This document shows, in pieces, positions 8,571 to 15,339 of a stretch of DNA of 32,125 nt. Below the pieces are notes generated by a model. That model ran no database searches. It worked only from the letters and a program-made list of their open reading frames with translations, and was not told where the DNA came from. The stretch's first letter is position 1; every line of letters begins with the position of its first letter. This DNA is from Gammaproteobacteria bacterium (GTDB lineage Bacteria > Pseudomonadota > Gammaproteobacteria > UBA6429 > Thiohalophilaceae): assembly GCA_024641475.1 (NCBI GenBank), contig JAHECZ010000030.1, forward strand, positions 1 to 32,125, written 5' to 3'. The translations under genes and the position numbers were made by a program.

Positions 8571-8993
8571 TCAGATTTTTTTCCTGGATTTATCTGCATA
8601 TTTGTTATTCGGTTCTTTACCATGCTCATCGATATGCGGAATAAAGCGATGCGCTTCCCGCGGAATTTTAGTCTCGGCTGAGGCGCGTAATAATCGTGCC
8701 AGTGAACTGAACCCGACGCGCAAGACCACTTGCAGCAAGGGATCGGGATTACAGCTGTATTCACGGCATACGCGCGGCCGTCGTTCCCATATTCGGCACC
8801 TGTGTGTTGCTGGATCAAAATTCACACACAGTCCGCTGTCGGGATCTTTATCAACGAAACCTTTCGCCGGGGTGATACCGTCTCCCGGCGCGCGTTCATC
8901 CGGATCCAGTCGCACTAACAATCGGCAGCAAAATGTCTGGCAACCGAGTCGGCGACCCTCATCACAATTCACATCTGATCGGCACTTTTCCAT
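8571..8993 (-). CDS. YkgJ-type cysteine-cluster protein (putative Zn/Fe-chelating domain)
   Basis: 140 residues with nine Cys. The pattern Cys18-x3-Cys22-Cys23, Cys56, Cys66, then RRPRVCREYSC (Cys76 and Cys81) is that of the CxxCxxCC (YkgJ) family, thought to bind zinc or iron, possibly an Fe-S cluster; two extra Cys (4 and 10) lie at the N-terminus. The C-terminal 30 residues are charged and Lys-rich. Its TGA is immediately followed by the ATG of the ferredoxin-FNR-globin gene, so the two are very likely cotranscribed; a role in metal or cluster loading of that partner, or in redox signalling, is inference from this adjacency. No strong Shine-Dalgarno precedes the ATG. Confidence 0.85.
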   Translation of the reverse strand: MEKCRSDVNCDEGRRLGCQTFCCRLLVRLDPDERAPGDGITPAKGFVDKDPDSGLCVNFDPATHRCRIWERRPRVCREYSCNPDPLLQVVLRVGFSSLARLLRASAETKIPREAHRFIPHIDEHGKEPNNKYADKSRKKI

Positions 8994-9020
8994 GTTGCGG
9001 TGTCAAACCGCCCCAATGGT

Positions 9021-9042
9021 CCCGGCCGGATTTACGGCCGGG
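9021..9042 (-). repeat. GC-rich hairpin between the Roadblock and YkgJ-type genes
   Basis: CCCGGCCG at 9021-9028 and CGGCCGGG at 9035-9042 form a perfect 8-bp stem with a six-base loop in the 60-base gap inside the operon. No T-run follows on the minus strand, so it is more likely an mRNA processing or stability hairpin than a full terminator. Confidence 0.6.
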
Positions 9043-9053
9043 CCTGGGAAAAA

Positions 9054-9464
9054 TTACATCGCGGCTTCGATCGACGTCATGGAGGCGCGTGCCTTGGTCA
9101 GTGCCATACCTAAATTGGCTGACTTGCGGCAGACGTAACCAACCACGTGTTCTTCATTTTTCTGACCACGAATAAAAATGTGAATCAGATTGTCGCTGTT
9201 CACCACCATCTCATTGAAATAGTGATGGCCATCGTCTTTAAGGCCACGGGCTTTCTTGAACATCTTTTCGATTGTGCCAACATTGGAACCCTGGAACATA
9301 TCCGAGGTTGCCGCTGCGAGCAGTTCCAGAATTTCCTTGGGATGGGAATCCACGGTCTTGACTCCCAGCAACATGCCCGTGGTCAGATCGACATAACCGG
9401 CTGCGACACATTCCGGTACACTCGCCATTGCGGCTTGCAGTGCTGAATCTAATTTACTCGCCAT
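9054..9464 (-). CDS. Divergent Roadblock/LC7-like protein
   Basis: 136 residues. The ATG at 9464 follows AGGAGAG at a good distance, so I prefer it to an in-frame upstream start at 9569 whose extra 35 residues look uncoded and run into the preceding gene. The order is a short N-terminal helix, the strand-turn VAAGYVDLTTGMLLGV, a helix EILELLAAATSDMFQ, a polar insertion (KARGLKDDGHHYFNEM), the beta strand NLIHIFIRGQ and a final helix after SANLGMALTKAR. This is a Roadblock-type layout with the ANLG motif kept. It lies 37 bases after the ABC-phosphatase gene and 60 bases before the YkgJ-type gene. It probably partners the GTPase encoded two genes upstream. Confidence 0.78.
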   Translation of the reverse strand: MASKLDSALQAAMASVPECVAAGYVDLTTGMLLGVKTVDSHPKEILELLAAATSDMFQGSNVGTIEKMFKKARGLKDDGHHYFNEMVVNSDNLIHIFIRGQKNEEHVVGYVCRKSANLGMALTKARASMTSIEAAM

Positions 9465-9501
9465 ATAACTCTCCTGTTGATTAGTAGAACCAAAAACACC
9501 A

Positions 9502-10848
9502 TTACGCTGTATGACTACGTAACCATCTTCCCTGCGGCAACTTCGCGACAGCGCGCGCGAATTCGACAAGGAACGCTACCTGTTCCTCAGATTGAACCCA
9601 TTTTGGTTCGACACGCCGTACTGTTTCCAGTGCATCGAGTGCGTCGTAACCTTCATATATCAACTGCGCGGCAAGCAAGGTCCCGGTTCGACCCAGCCCC
9701 GCATGGCAATGCACCGCCACAATGTCACCGGCATTCATACGCTCCGTCATTTGTTCGCACAAATCAAAAGCCTGATCGATTGTCGGTGCCTGCATATCCA
9801 CAACCGGCGAGGCAATATGCGCTATGCCATAACCCGCCAACGCAACAGAATCAACGGGCGTCATCGTCAGCGAAATCAGCACGGTGACACCGACACGTTT
9901 TAATGCTTCAAGATCGTCTTGCAGTTCAGCAACAATGCCCGGTCGTGGCGTTCCCGCCAGCATGCCTTTTTTTAGCCACATAAAACCCCGTGGCCCCGCG
10001 GCCTGACGCACGTATTTGCGTGCCTGTTCGGGCAGTGGCGGTGGCGCTGTAACAGTTTCATCCAGTGTATCGGGGGCGGCATCGGGGGCGGGTACCGTGC
10101 AATTGCCATTTTTGATATATTCACGTGCCGTCGCTGAATCCGGCGAGGTAAAGAATTTCTCGCTGTTGCAACATTCCTGCACTCGGCCGCCGGCCAGCAA
10201 TGCCGTCATTCCACCCAGACGTTGTGCCTGTGCCTGGTTATGTAACACCACAAGCACAGCGCGACCGCGACTGACTTGTCGCATGTAATCGATTAATCGA
10301 TCCGCATCCGCGTCATTCAGTCCGGTGGTGGGTTCATCAATACAAATCAGTGCTGGATTTGCCGCCGCCGTTCTGGCGATAGCCAGATGCCGTTGCAAAG
10401 CCAATTCCAGATCGACAACCGGCTCGTCGAGACGATCGCATAATTCATCCAATCCAGCACCACGCAATAATTGCACGGCAATTTCACGTTGTTGTATTTT
10501 GGTATAACGACTACGCTCCGGTAATTCGTTGATAATGTTTTCGACAATATTCGCCATCAGTAATCGTGTATTTTGTGCCACCAATGCCGGTGCTTCGCCG
10601 TCATTGTATTTGTCGCCAAAATATTCCAGCTCACCCCAGGTTCGATACAATGGTGTCGCTTCATTCAATTTTGTGGCCGAACGTAGCAGCGTTGACTTGC
10701 CGGTTCCGGCCGGACCCATTAATACGAATGGCCCGATTGCCGGTATTTCGATGTCAACTTCACTAAGTACGATGCGATCACCAAATGCCACGCCGAATTT
10801 ATTCAGGCGCAGGATGATCTCCTCTGTGGCTGTATCTGCAATCGACAT
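9502..10848 (-). CDS. ABC-type ATPase fused to a dual-specificity protein phosphatase
   Basis: 448 residues, no membrane segment. Residues 10-245 are an ABC ATPase of phosphate-importer (PstB) flavour: Walker A GPAGTGKST (45-53), Walker B LICIDEP (167-173) and His203 of the H-loop. The signature region reads DLELALQRH (146-154), so the usual LSGGQ is missing. A Pro/Ala-rich linker (250-280) leads to a tyrosine/dual-specificity phosphatase domain (about 285-440) with the P-loop HCHAGLGRTG (380-389, catalytic Cys381 and Arg387) and a probable general acid Asp351 (SPVVDMQAP). The catalytic set of the phosphatase is intact. No transporter permease lies nearby, so the ATPase half is probably a regulatory or conformational switch. 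The start codon overlaps the GTPase stop (TGATG). Substrate unknown; a phosphorylated partner from the operon or the kinase network is inference. Confidence 0.9.
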   Translation of the reverse strand: MSIADTATEEIILRLNKFGVAFGDRIVLSEVDIEIPAIGPFVLMGPAGTGKSTLLRSATKLNEATPLYRTWGELEYFGDKYNDGEAPALVAQNTRLLMANIVENIINELPERSRYTKIQQREIAVQLLRGAGLDELCDRLDEPVVDLELALQRHLAIARTAAANPALICIDEPTTGLNDADADRLIDYMRQVSRGRAVLVVLHNQAQAQRLGGMTALLAGGRVQECCNSEKFFTSPDSATAREYIKNGNCTVPAPDAAPDTLDETVTAPPPLPEQARKYVRQAAGPRGFMWLKKGMLAGTPRPGIVAELQDDLEALKRVGVTVLISLTMTPVDSVALAGYGIAHIASPVVDMQAPTIDQAFDLCEQMTERMNAGDIVAVHCHAGLGRTGTLLAAQLIYEGYDALDALETVRRVEPKWVQSEEQVAFLVEFARAVAKLPQGRWLRSHTA

Positions 10849-11384
10849 CAGTGTGCCAATCCCGGATCGAGGGTAAACAGCAATGATTGTGTTAACAGGA
10901 TAATATCGTTCTTGTTGCGCCCATCTATTTCAAATACCGGCGCGATGATATTTCTTTCATTCAGCACCTTGACGTAGTCATCAAGTGAGATTTTACGGTT
11001 CTCCTCGATATGCGTTACCCCGATTGCAACCCCGGTTTTCCTGATGAGATCTGCAAAATTATCAAGATAGGTTTTCAAATCTGCCAGTGGATCCTCATTA
11101 CTATTACGCAGTAACAGCACCAGACCGATAGCCCCATCCGCAAGAATTTCCCACATAAAATTGAAACGTTCCTGGCCAGGCGTGCCATACAGATGTATGC
11201 GTTCACCACTATCCAGTTTCATCATGCCGTAATCCATGGCTACCGTGGTTTTACTCTTGATGTCGCGCACTTCATCCGTGGCGAACTCTTCTGTGGTAAA
11301 TGGCGTGATGTCACTGATGGCACCGATGGCAGTGGTCTTGCCCGCGCCAACCGGTCCTGCAAAAATAATTTTTACTGTGCTCAT
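10848..11384 (-). CDS. Small Ras-like GTPase (MglA/conservon type)
   Basis: 178 residues, a compact P-loop GTPase. G1 is GPVGAGKTT (10-18), the G2 region is around TKSKTTVAMDYG-like residues 42-53, G3 is YGTPGQERF (66-74; the usual Asp before TPGQ is Gly) and G4 is GVTHIEEN (122-129) in place of NKxD. The TPGQ and TH-x-E/D variants are typical of bacterial GTPases encoded next to Roadblock genes. Such proteins act as GTP-dependent switches, classically in polarity, gliding or pilus function (MglA), and are regulated by Roadblock partners. It lies 14 bases after the receiver-like gene, and its stop overlaps the ABC-phosphatase start, which implies coupled expression. Confidence 0.92.
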   Translation of the reverse strand: MSTVKIIFAGPVGAGKTTAIGAISDITPFTTEEFATDEVRDIKSKTTVAMDYGMMKLDSGERIHLYGTPGQERFNFMWEILADGAIGLVLLLRNSNEDPLADLKTYLDNFADLIRKTGVAIGVTHIEENRKISLDDYVKVLNERNIIAPVFEIDGRNKNDIILLTQSLLFTLDPGLAH

Positions 11385-11398
11385 TGAACAGGTCTCTC

Positions 11399-12556
11399 TT
11401 ACGCGTATTTTTCTACAGTATTACGTTGCGGCCGCAGATGGCCAAGAATCGAGGCGAACAGGCCGCGGCGTTCATTCACAAACAATTCTTCAACCGCCAT
11501 CAACTCATCGACGCGGCGGCGTGCAATCCCGGCAAGACCACAGGCATTGGCGGCGCTGTATACCGCAAATACATCTTCGAGTTCGATTTTCAATGCTGTA
11601 CTGATTTCCACCGCACTGCTTGGCTGACGAACCCAATACGCCAGAATTCGCATGACGTGATCCGACTGCATAACCCGCGTCAAATTTGGCCAGCGGCGCA
11701 AATACACACGCTGCTCAATGTCGGCACCGCGCGGTATCCGCCCACGACTGGTTAACAAACCCAGATTCCATAAGAAAACTTCCGCGCTGGCGCAATTCAG
11801 GCTTTTGTCCTGTAACAACTGTTTGAATTCTGAACTGTTGCATGCCAATTCGCGCACATTCACTGGCGACGACAGTTCGTCATCCAAAGGCGCAATCGCC
11901 ATACTGCGAATCTGATTCGAATTCAGATTCGAATGGATCTCATCAGTTACACCATCAATAATCACTATCTTGTCTTTCCAGCATTGCAATACAGCACCGG
12001 ATTTGGTTTCCCTGGCTTTGGCATGACTACTGATTACCTTGCCCAACAGGAACCGCTCTGGATCAAAATACATTTCATCAGATAATTTGGACAAACTTCG
12101 CTTGGCGGGTAATTCTGTTTTTTTCTCTATCTTCTTACCGAGACCTTCCGCCGTCTTCATTGCATCAAGGGCCGCAAGTGCGCGTTGCACCTTATCGGAG
12201 CTCACTTTACTTTTTGAGGAATCCTCAGGTGAATTCATTGCCCCTGCTCCTGCAATTGCGTCTAACAATATTGAAACTGAAATTGGCTTGCCGACCAGCG
12301 TGCAGTCACATTCCTCAGGCAACTCCCCTTGCGCCAATGCAACGACGGGTATCTGTGAATGTGATTTTTTAAAATTGCGAAATATCGACAGCGCATCCTG
12401 GCTATCCATATCCATGAGCACTAACTGCGCTTCTTGTTGCGTAACGAGTTCGACTTTACCTTCAGCACGATTGGCAAAAACCATTTCCAGCGATTTGCTG
12501 GATCGGCTGTCCATCGCGAGCAATGCCACCTTTACTGGCGTATTAAGCATACCCAT
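11399..12556 (-). CDS. Receiver-like (pseudo-response-regulator) protein with C-terminal winged-helix-like region; first gene of the operon
   Basis: 385 residues from the ATG at 12556, chosen because GGGAG lies five bases upstream; the TTG at 12568 in the same frame overlaps that site. Residues 6-105 have the alternating strand/helix pattern of a CheY-like receiver (VKVALLAMDSR, QLVLMDMDS with Asp49, IPVVALAQG, VGKPIS with Lys90-Pro91), but the usual N-terminal acidic pair is missing, so phosphorylation is doubtful. A charged linker (110-165, Lys/Ser/Glu-rich) follows. The C-terminal 200 residues include EVFLWNLGLLTSRGRIPRGA and HVMRILAYWVRQPSSAVEIS, which looks like a winged helix. Fold of the middle part is not recognised. 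It directly follows the predicted c-di-GMP riboswitch and heads the GTPase operon, so it may be the input component; that is inference. Confidence 0.8.
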   Translation of the reverse strand: MGMLNTPVKVALLAMDSRSSKSLEMVFANRAEGKVELVTQQEAQLVLMDMDSQDALSIFRNFKKSHSQIPVVALAQGELPEECDCTLVGKPISVSILLDAIAGAGAMNSPEDSSKSKVSSDKVQRALAALDAMKTAEGLGKKIEKKTELPAKRSLSKLSDEMYFDPERFLLGKVISSHAKARETKSGAVLQCWKDKIVIIDGVTDEIHSNLNSNQIRSMAIAPLDDELSSPVNVRELACNSSEFKQLLQDKSLNCASAEVFLWNLGLLTSRGRIPRGADIEQRVYLRRWPNLTRVMQSDHVMRILAYWVRQPSSAVEISTALKIELEDVFAVYSAANACGLAGIARRRVDELMAVEELFVNERRGLFASILGHLRPQRNTVEKYA

Positions 12557-12657
12557 CAGCGCTCCCAATCGGCTATCTATACAAAGTCGTCAATCAGCTA
12601 CACGGCCGCAATGGTCTGGGAGGCCAGGTTCACAGTGAAAAGGACATTGCCATGGAC

Positions 12658-12679
12658 ATACCTGGGTTACACCAGGTAT
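12658..12679 (-). promoter_or_regulatory. Candidate riboswitch expression platform hairpin
   Basis: ATACCTGG (12679-12672) and CCAGGTAT (12665-12658) form a perfect 8-bp stem, read on the minus strand. Its loop side holds GTAACCC (12670-12664), exactly complementary to GGGTTAC (12700-12694) in the last conserved block of the riboswitch, so the two structures cannot form together. No T-run follows directly, so a simple intrinsic terminator is not seen; the switch could act through Rho access, processing or translation. Confidence 0.6.
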
Positions 12680-12689
12680 CTATTGACTC

Positions 12690-12786
12690 TGTGGTAACCC
12701 TGCTATCTTTGACCCCGTGAGGAGCCCGAAGACCAGAAGCTTTGCGTCGCCGCCTTTCGACGGGTATGCCCTTTACACTTTGCTGC
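12690..12786 (-). ncRNA. Class I cyclic-di-GMP (GEMM) riboswitch
   Basis: Read on the minus strand, the conserved GEMM blocks appear in order: GGGCATACC (12771-12763, consensus GGGCAAACC), a helix capped by CGAAAG (a GNRA tetraloop), GACGCAAAGC (12748-12739), a second variable hairpin with TTCGGG and CACGGGG, and the closing block GATAGCAGGGTTACC (12706-12692, consensus GGTAGCNGGGTTACC). The tetraloop, the GACGCAAAGC block and the GGGTTACC block together are diagnostic of this class. It lies about 135 bases before the ATG at 12556 on the same strand, as expected for control of the operon that follows. One base in the first block differs from consensus. The boundaries are approximate. Confidence 0.88.
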
Positions 12787-13088
12787 GGCAACTGATTATT
12801 ACCGCGGCAAATAGTTTATCGGTAGGCTATTGCCAGACTTTAACAATGAGTTACATTCAATGTTGAATGCGATTGCGCCAATACCTTAATAATATCATGG
12901 GTCTTTTCGCGGTAGGGGTACCAAGGTCACGTTACTGATGGAGTGAGATCGTGAGTGCGATCACGCATCTGCTGCACGACTACACTGCTCCCGCAAAGAC
13001 GGTCTCTATACTTCTCCATGCAGTACTAATATTCACTTTGATCAACGTCTATTCCAATTGTTATCAACATGAACCTGGAGTTGTCCTT

Positions 13089-13391
13089 ATGCAATCGAAT
13101 ATCACCTACCTTGAAGAATCAGATAACCAGTTTTTACTGATCAAAGGTAAGTTTGGCGAGAATCTGGTAACCCAGTTCCGCGAGACTCTGGCCAGAATAA
13201 AAACTGGCAAGCGTTGCGTAGTGGATTTTACCGATGTGGATTATCTCGATAGTACTGCACTGGGATTGCTCATTATTTTACGTGAGCGGATCGGCGGCAC
13301 CGATCAAGTCAGCCTTGCGCACTGCAAACCGCCTGTGCGCCACATCCTCGATACGGCCAAATTCGGAAAATTATTCAGTTATAACGAATAA
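13089..13391 (+). CDS. STAS-domain protein (anti-anti-sigma-factor type)
   Basis: 100 residues from the ATG at 13089, which has GGAG eight bases upstream. The whole protein is one STAS domain: FLLIKGKFGENL, CVVDFTDVDYLDSTALGLLI, and HCKPPVRHILDTAKFGKLF. Ser55 in LDSTALG occupies the position phosphorylated in SpoIIAA-like proteins. An alternative in-frame GTG at 12951 also has a GGAG upstream and would add 46 residues with a hydrophobic stretch (TVSILLHAVLIFTLI); I consider it less likely because STAS proteins usually begin just before the first strand. No partner kinase or sigma factor of the SpoIIAB type is adjacent; the gene ends 12 bases from the convergent glmS stop. A link to the divergent GTPase operon is possible. 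Confidence 0.85.
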   Translation: MQSNITYLEESDNQFLLIKGKFGENLVTQFRETLARIKTGKRCVVDFTDVDYLDSTALGLLIILRERIGGTDQVSLAHCKPPVRHILDTAKFGKLFSYNE

Positions 13392-13403
13392 TCCAAATCA
13401 GCG

Positions 13404-15239
13404 TTACTCCACCGTTACCGACTTGGCCAGATTACGCGGCTGATCGACGTCTGTGCCTTTCAGAATCGCGACATGATAGGCAAGTAACTGCAGGGCGATA
13501 TTGTGGACTATGGGTGAGGTTTCATCTTCGCAGGAAACGATGTTCATTACTTTCGTTGTTTCGTCGGCATCGAAGTGCAATGCTTCATCGGCAAACACAT
13601 ACAGCACGCCGCCGCGCGCGCGGACTTCCTGCATGTTGGAACGCAGTTTATCCAGTAATTCATTATTCGGTGCGACGATGATCACCGGCATGTTCGCATC
13701 AACCAGTGCCAGCGGGCCGTGCTTGAGTTCGCCGGCCGCATACGCCTCGGCATGGATATAGGAAATTTCCTTGAGCTTGAGTGCGCCTTCCATTGCAATC
13801 GGATAATGCAGACCGCGCCCCAGAAACAAGGCATGTTGCTTATCGGCAAAATCCTCCGCCAGGATCTGGATTTGTTTATCCAGTTCCAGCACTTTCTCAA
13901 TCTTGCCAGGCAATACTTTGAGCTGCCGAACCAGATTCGCTTCTTTGTCTGCTGTCATGCCATTGCGTTTACCCAGGGCAATAACCAATAACATTAATGA
14001 CACGAGCTGGGTGGTAAACGCCTTGGTGGAGGCCACGCCAATTTCCGGTCCGGCGCGTGTCATCAGTGCCAATTCGGATTCACGCGTCAGTGAGCTTTCC
14101 GGGACGTTGCAGATCGTCAGTGAATGACCGAATCCCAACCGTTTGGCTTCCTGCAAACCGGCCAACGTGTCGGCGGTTTCACCGGATTGCGAGATCGTGA
14201 CGATCAAGGAATTGTGCCGTACCACGGGTTTGCGATAACGAAATTCGCTGGCAATCTCCACCGTGCACGGCATATTGGCCAAGGTTTCGAACCAGTGACG
14301 CGCTACCAGTCCGGAGTGGAAACTGGTACCGCAGGCGATGATATGTACGCCTTTAACCTGTTCGAAAATTGCGCCGGCATCCGGACCGAAAGCATTTTCC
14401 AGCAAGTGATCGCCGCTTAGTCGGCCATCGAGCGCATCCGCCACCGCGCGGGTTTGCTCATATATTTCCTTGAGCATGTAGTGGCGATAGGTGCCGCGCT
14501 CCACTGCATCGGCGGTGAGTTCGCTTTCCTTGATGGGCCGCGCGACTTTGTTGCCGGTCTCATCATAAATGGTAAATTCGCCACGCCGAATATCGACCAC
14601 ATCGCCTTCCTGCAAAAACACAAAGCGTTGGGTGACCGGTAACAGTGCCGCCACATCGGATGCGATAAACGTTTCGCCGATACCCACACCGATCACCAGC
14701 GGGCTCCCGCGCCGCGCCGCGATCAAACGGCCTGGCTCGTTTTTACTGATAATACCCAGCGCATAGGCGCCTTCCAGTTCGCGCAGCGTCGTTTGCACCG
14801 CGATCAGCAGATCCAGTTTGGCTTCGACGTGATGTTCGTAGACCTGATGCGCGATGACTTCGGTGTCGGTCTGCGAGGTAAATTCGTAACCCTTGGCAAG
14901 TTGCAGTTTGCGTAACTTGTCATGATTCTCGATGATGCCGTTATGCACGACGGCGACGGTGTGACGACACACATGCGGATGGGCATTTTTTTCCGACGGC
15001 ACACCGTGGGTGGCCCAGCGGGTATGCGCAATCCCGGTACGCGCCTGTAAATGTTGTTTTTGTACAGCCGCGTCGAGCTGTGCCACTTTACCCGGCATGC
15101 GTACACGTTCGAGCTGATTGTTGCTATCGAGTACCGCCACGCCCGCTGAATCATAGCCGCGATATTCCAGGCGCTTCAGACCTTCGATCAGAATCGGCAC
15201 CACATCCCGTTCTGCCACTGCACCGACAATACCGCACAT
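13404..15239 (-). CDS. glmS: Glutamine-fructose-6-phosphate aminotransferase (isomerising)
   Basis: 611 residues, full length. It makes glucosamine-6-phosphate from fructose-6-phosphate and glutamine, the entry step of UDP-GlcNAc synthesis for peptidoglycan and lipopolysaccharide, in the cytosol. The N-terminal class II glutaminase starts MCGIVGAV (Cys2 nucleophile after Met removal) and has RWATHG and HNGIIEN; two SIS domains follow with CGTSFHSG and SQSGETADT, and the C-terminus ends in the family's conserved [13 protein letters not shown] precedes the ATG. It is downstream of glmU, as in many gammaproteobacteria, separated by 94 bases carrying an inverted repeat. No glmS ribozyme is seen and none is expected in this group. 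Confidence 0.98.
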   Translation of the reverse strand: MCGIVGAVAERDVVPILIEGLKRLEYRGYDSAGVAVLDSNNQLERVRMPGKVAQLDAAVQKQHLQARTGIAHTRWATHGVPSEKNAHPHVCRHTVAVVHNGIIENHDKLRKLQLAKGYEFTSQTDTEVIAHQVYEHHVEAKLDLLIAVQTTLRELEGAYALGIISKNEPGRLIAARRGSPLVIGVGIGETFIASDVAALLPVTQRFVFLQEGDVVDIRRGEFTIYDETGNKVARPIKESELTADAVERGTYRHYMLKEIYEQTRAVADALDGRLSGDHLLENAFGPDAGAIFEQVKGVHIIACGTSFHSGLVARHWFETLANMPCTVEIASEFRYRKPVVRHNSLIVTISQSGETADTLAGLQEAKRLGFGHSLTICNVPESSLTRESELALMTRAGPEIGVASTKAFTTQLVSLMLLVIALGKRNGMTADKEANLVRQLKVLPGKIEKVLELDKQIQILAEDFADKQHALFLGRGLHYPIAMEGALKLKEISYIHAEAYAAGELKHGPLALVDANMPVIIVAPNNELLDKLRSNMQEVRARGGVLYVFADEALHFDADETTKVMNIVSCEDETSPIVHNIALQLLAYHVAILKGTDVDQPRNLAKSVTVE

Positions 15240-15257
15240 AAAACCAACTCCTGGTTA

Positions 15258-15339
15258 CGAGTGACGAGGGGCAAGGCACACCTTGTCACTGTTACTCTGA
15301 TAATTATTTTGAAACCTTATCCCGTGTCTCTCGTCACTT
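15258..15339. repeat. Inverted repeat pair in the glmU-glmS intergenic region
   Basis: AGTGACGAG near 15260 and CTCGTCACT near 15331 are exact reverse complements about 65 bases apart, the second reaching into the last codons of glmU; a further GTCACTGTTACTC lies between. Such GTGACGAG motifs look like fragments of a dispersed intergenic repeat. No full terminator is formed. Confidence 0.5.

Larger units (their letters stand above)
12557..13088. other. Long non-coding region holding a riboswitch and probably the promoters of the GTPase operon and the STAS gene
   Basis: About 530 bases between the divergent GTPase operon (minus) and the STAS gene (plus). The minus strand carries a GEMM-type riboswitch at 12690-12786 and a hairpin at 12658-12679. 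The stretch 12790-12950 should contain promoters for one or both sides but no confident -35/-10 pair can be named. An in-frame upstream GTG for the STAS gene at 12951 is discussed with that gene. Confidence 0.7.

Noticed and set aside
8563-9138. Plus-strand open frame over the YkgJ-type gene
   Set aside because: Its product is rich in Ser/Arg/Pro without motifs, while the opposite strand shows the Cys pattern of a real family.
9465-9569. Upstream start for the Roadblock protein at 9054-9464
   Set aside because: It would overlap the end of the ABC-phosphatase gene and adds a non-conserved stretch; AGGAGAG points to the ATG at 9464.
9502-10848. Phosphate-import operon (pst) membership of the ABC ATPase
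   Set aside because: No permease or phosphate-binding protein is near, and the LSGGQ signature is lost.
12039-12638. Plus-strand open frame over the receiver-like gene
   Set aside because: Ser/Ala/Ile-rich shadow; it also runs towards the leader and lacks a ribosome-binding site.
12951-13088. N-terminal extension of the STAS protein from a GTG
   Set aside because: The extension has a plausible ribosome-binding site but does not fit STAS proteins, which start just before the first strand; the ATG at 13089 also has a good site. Kept only as an alternative.
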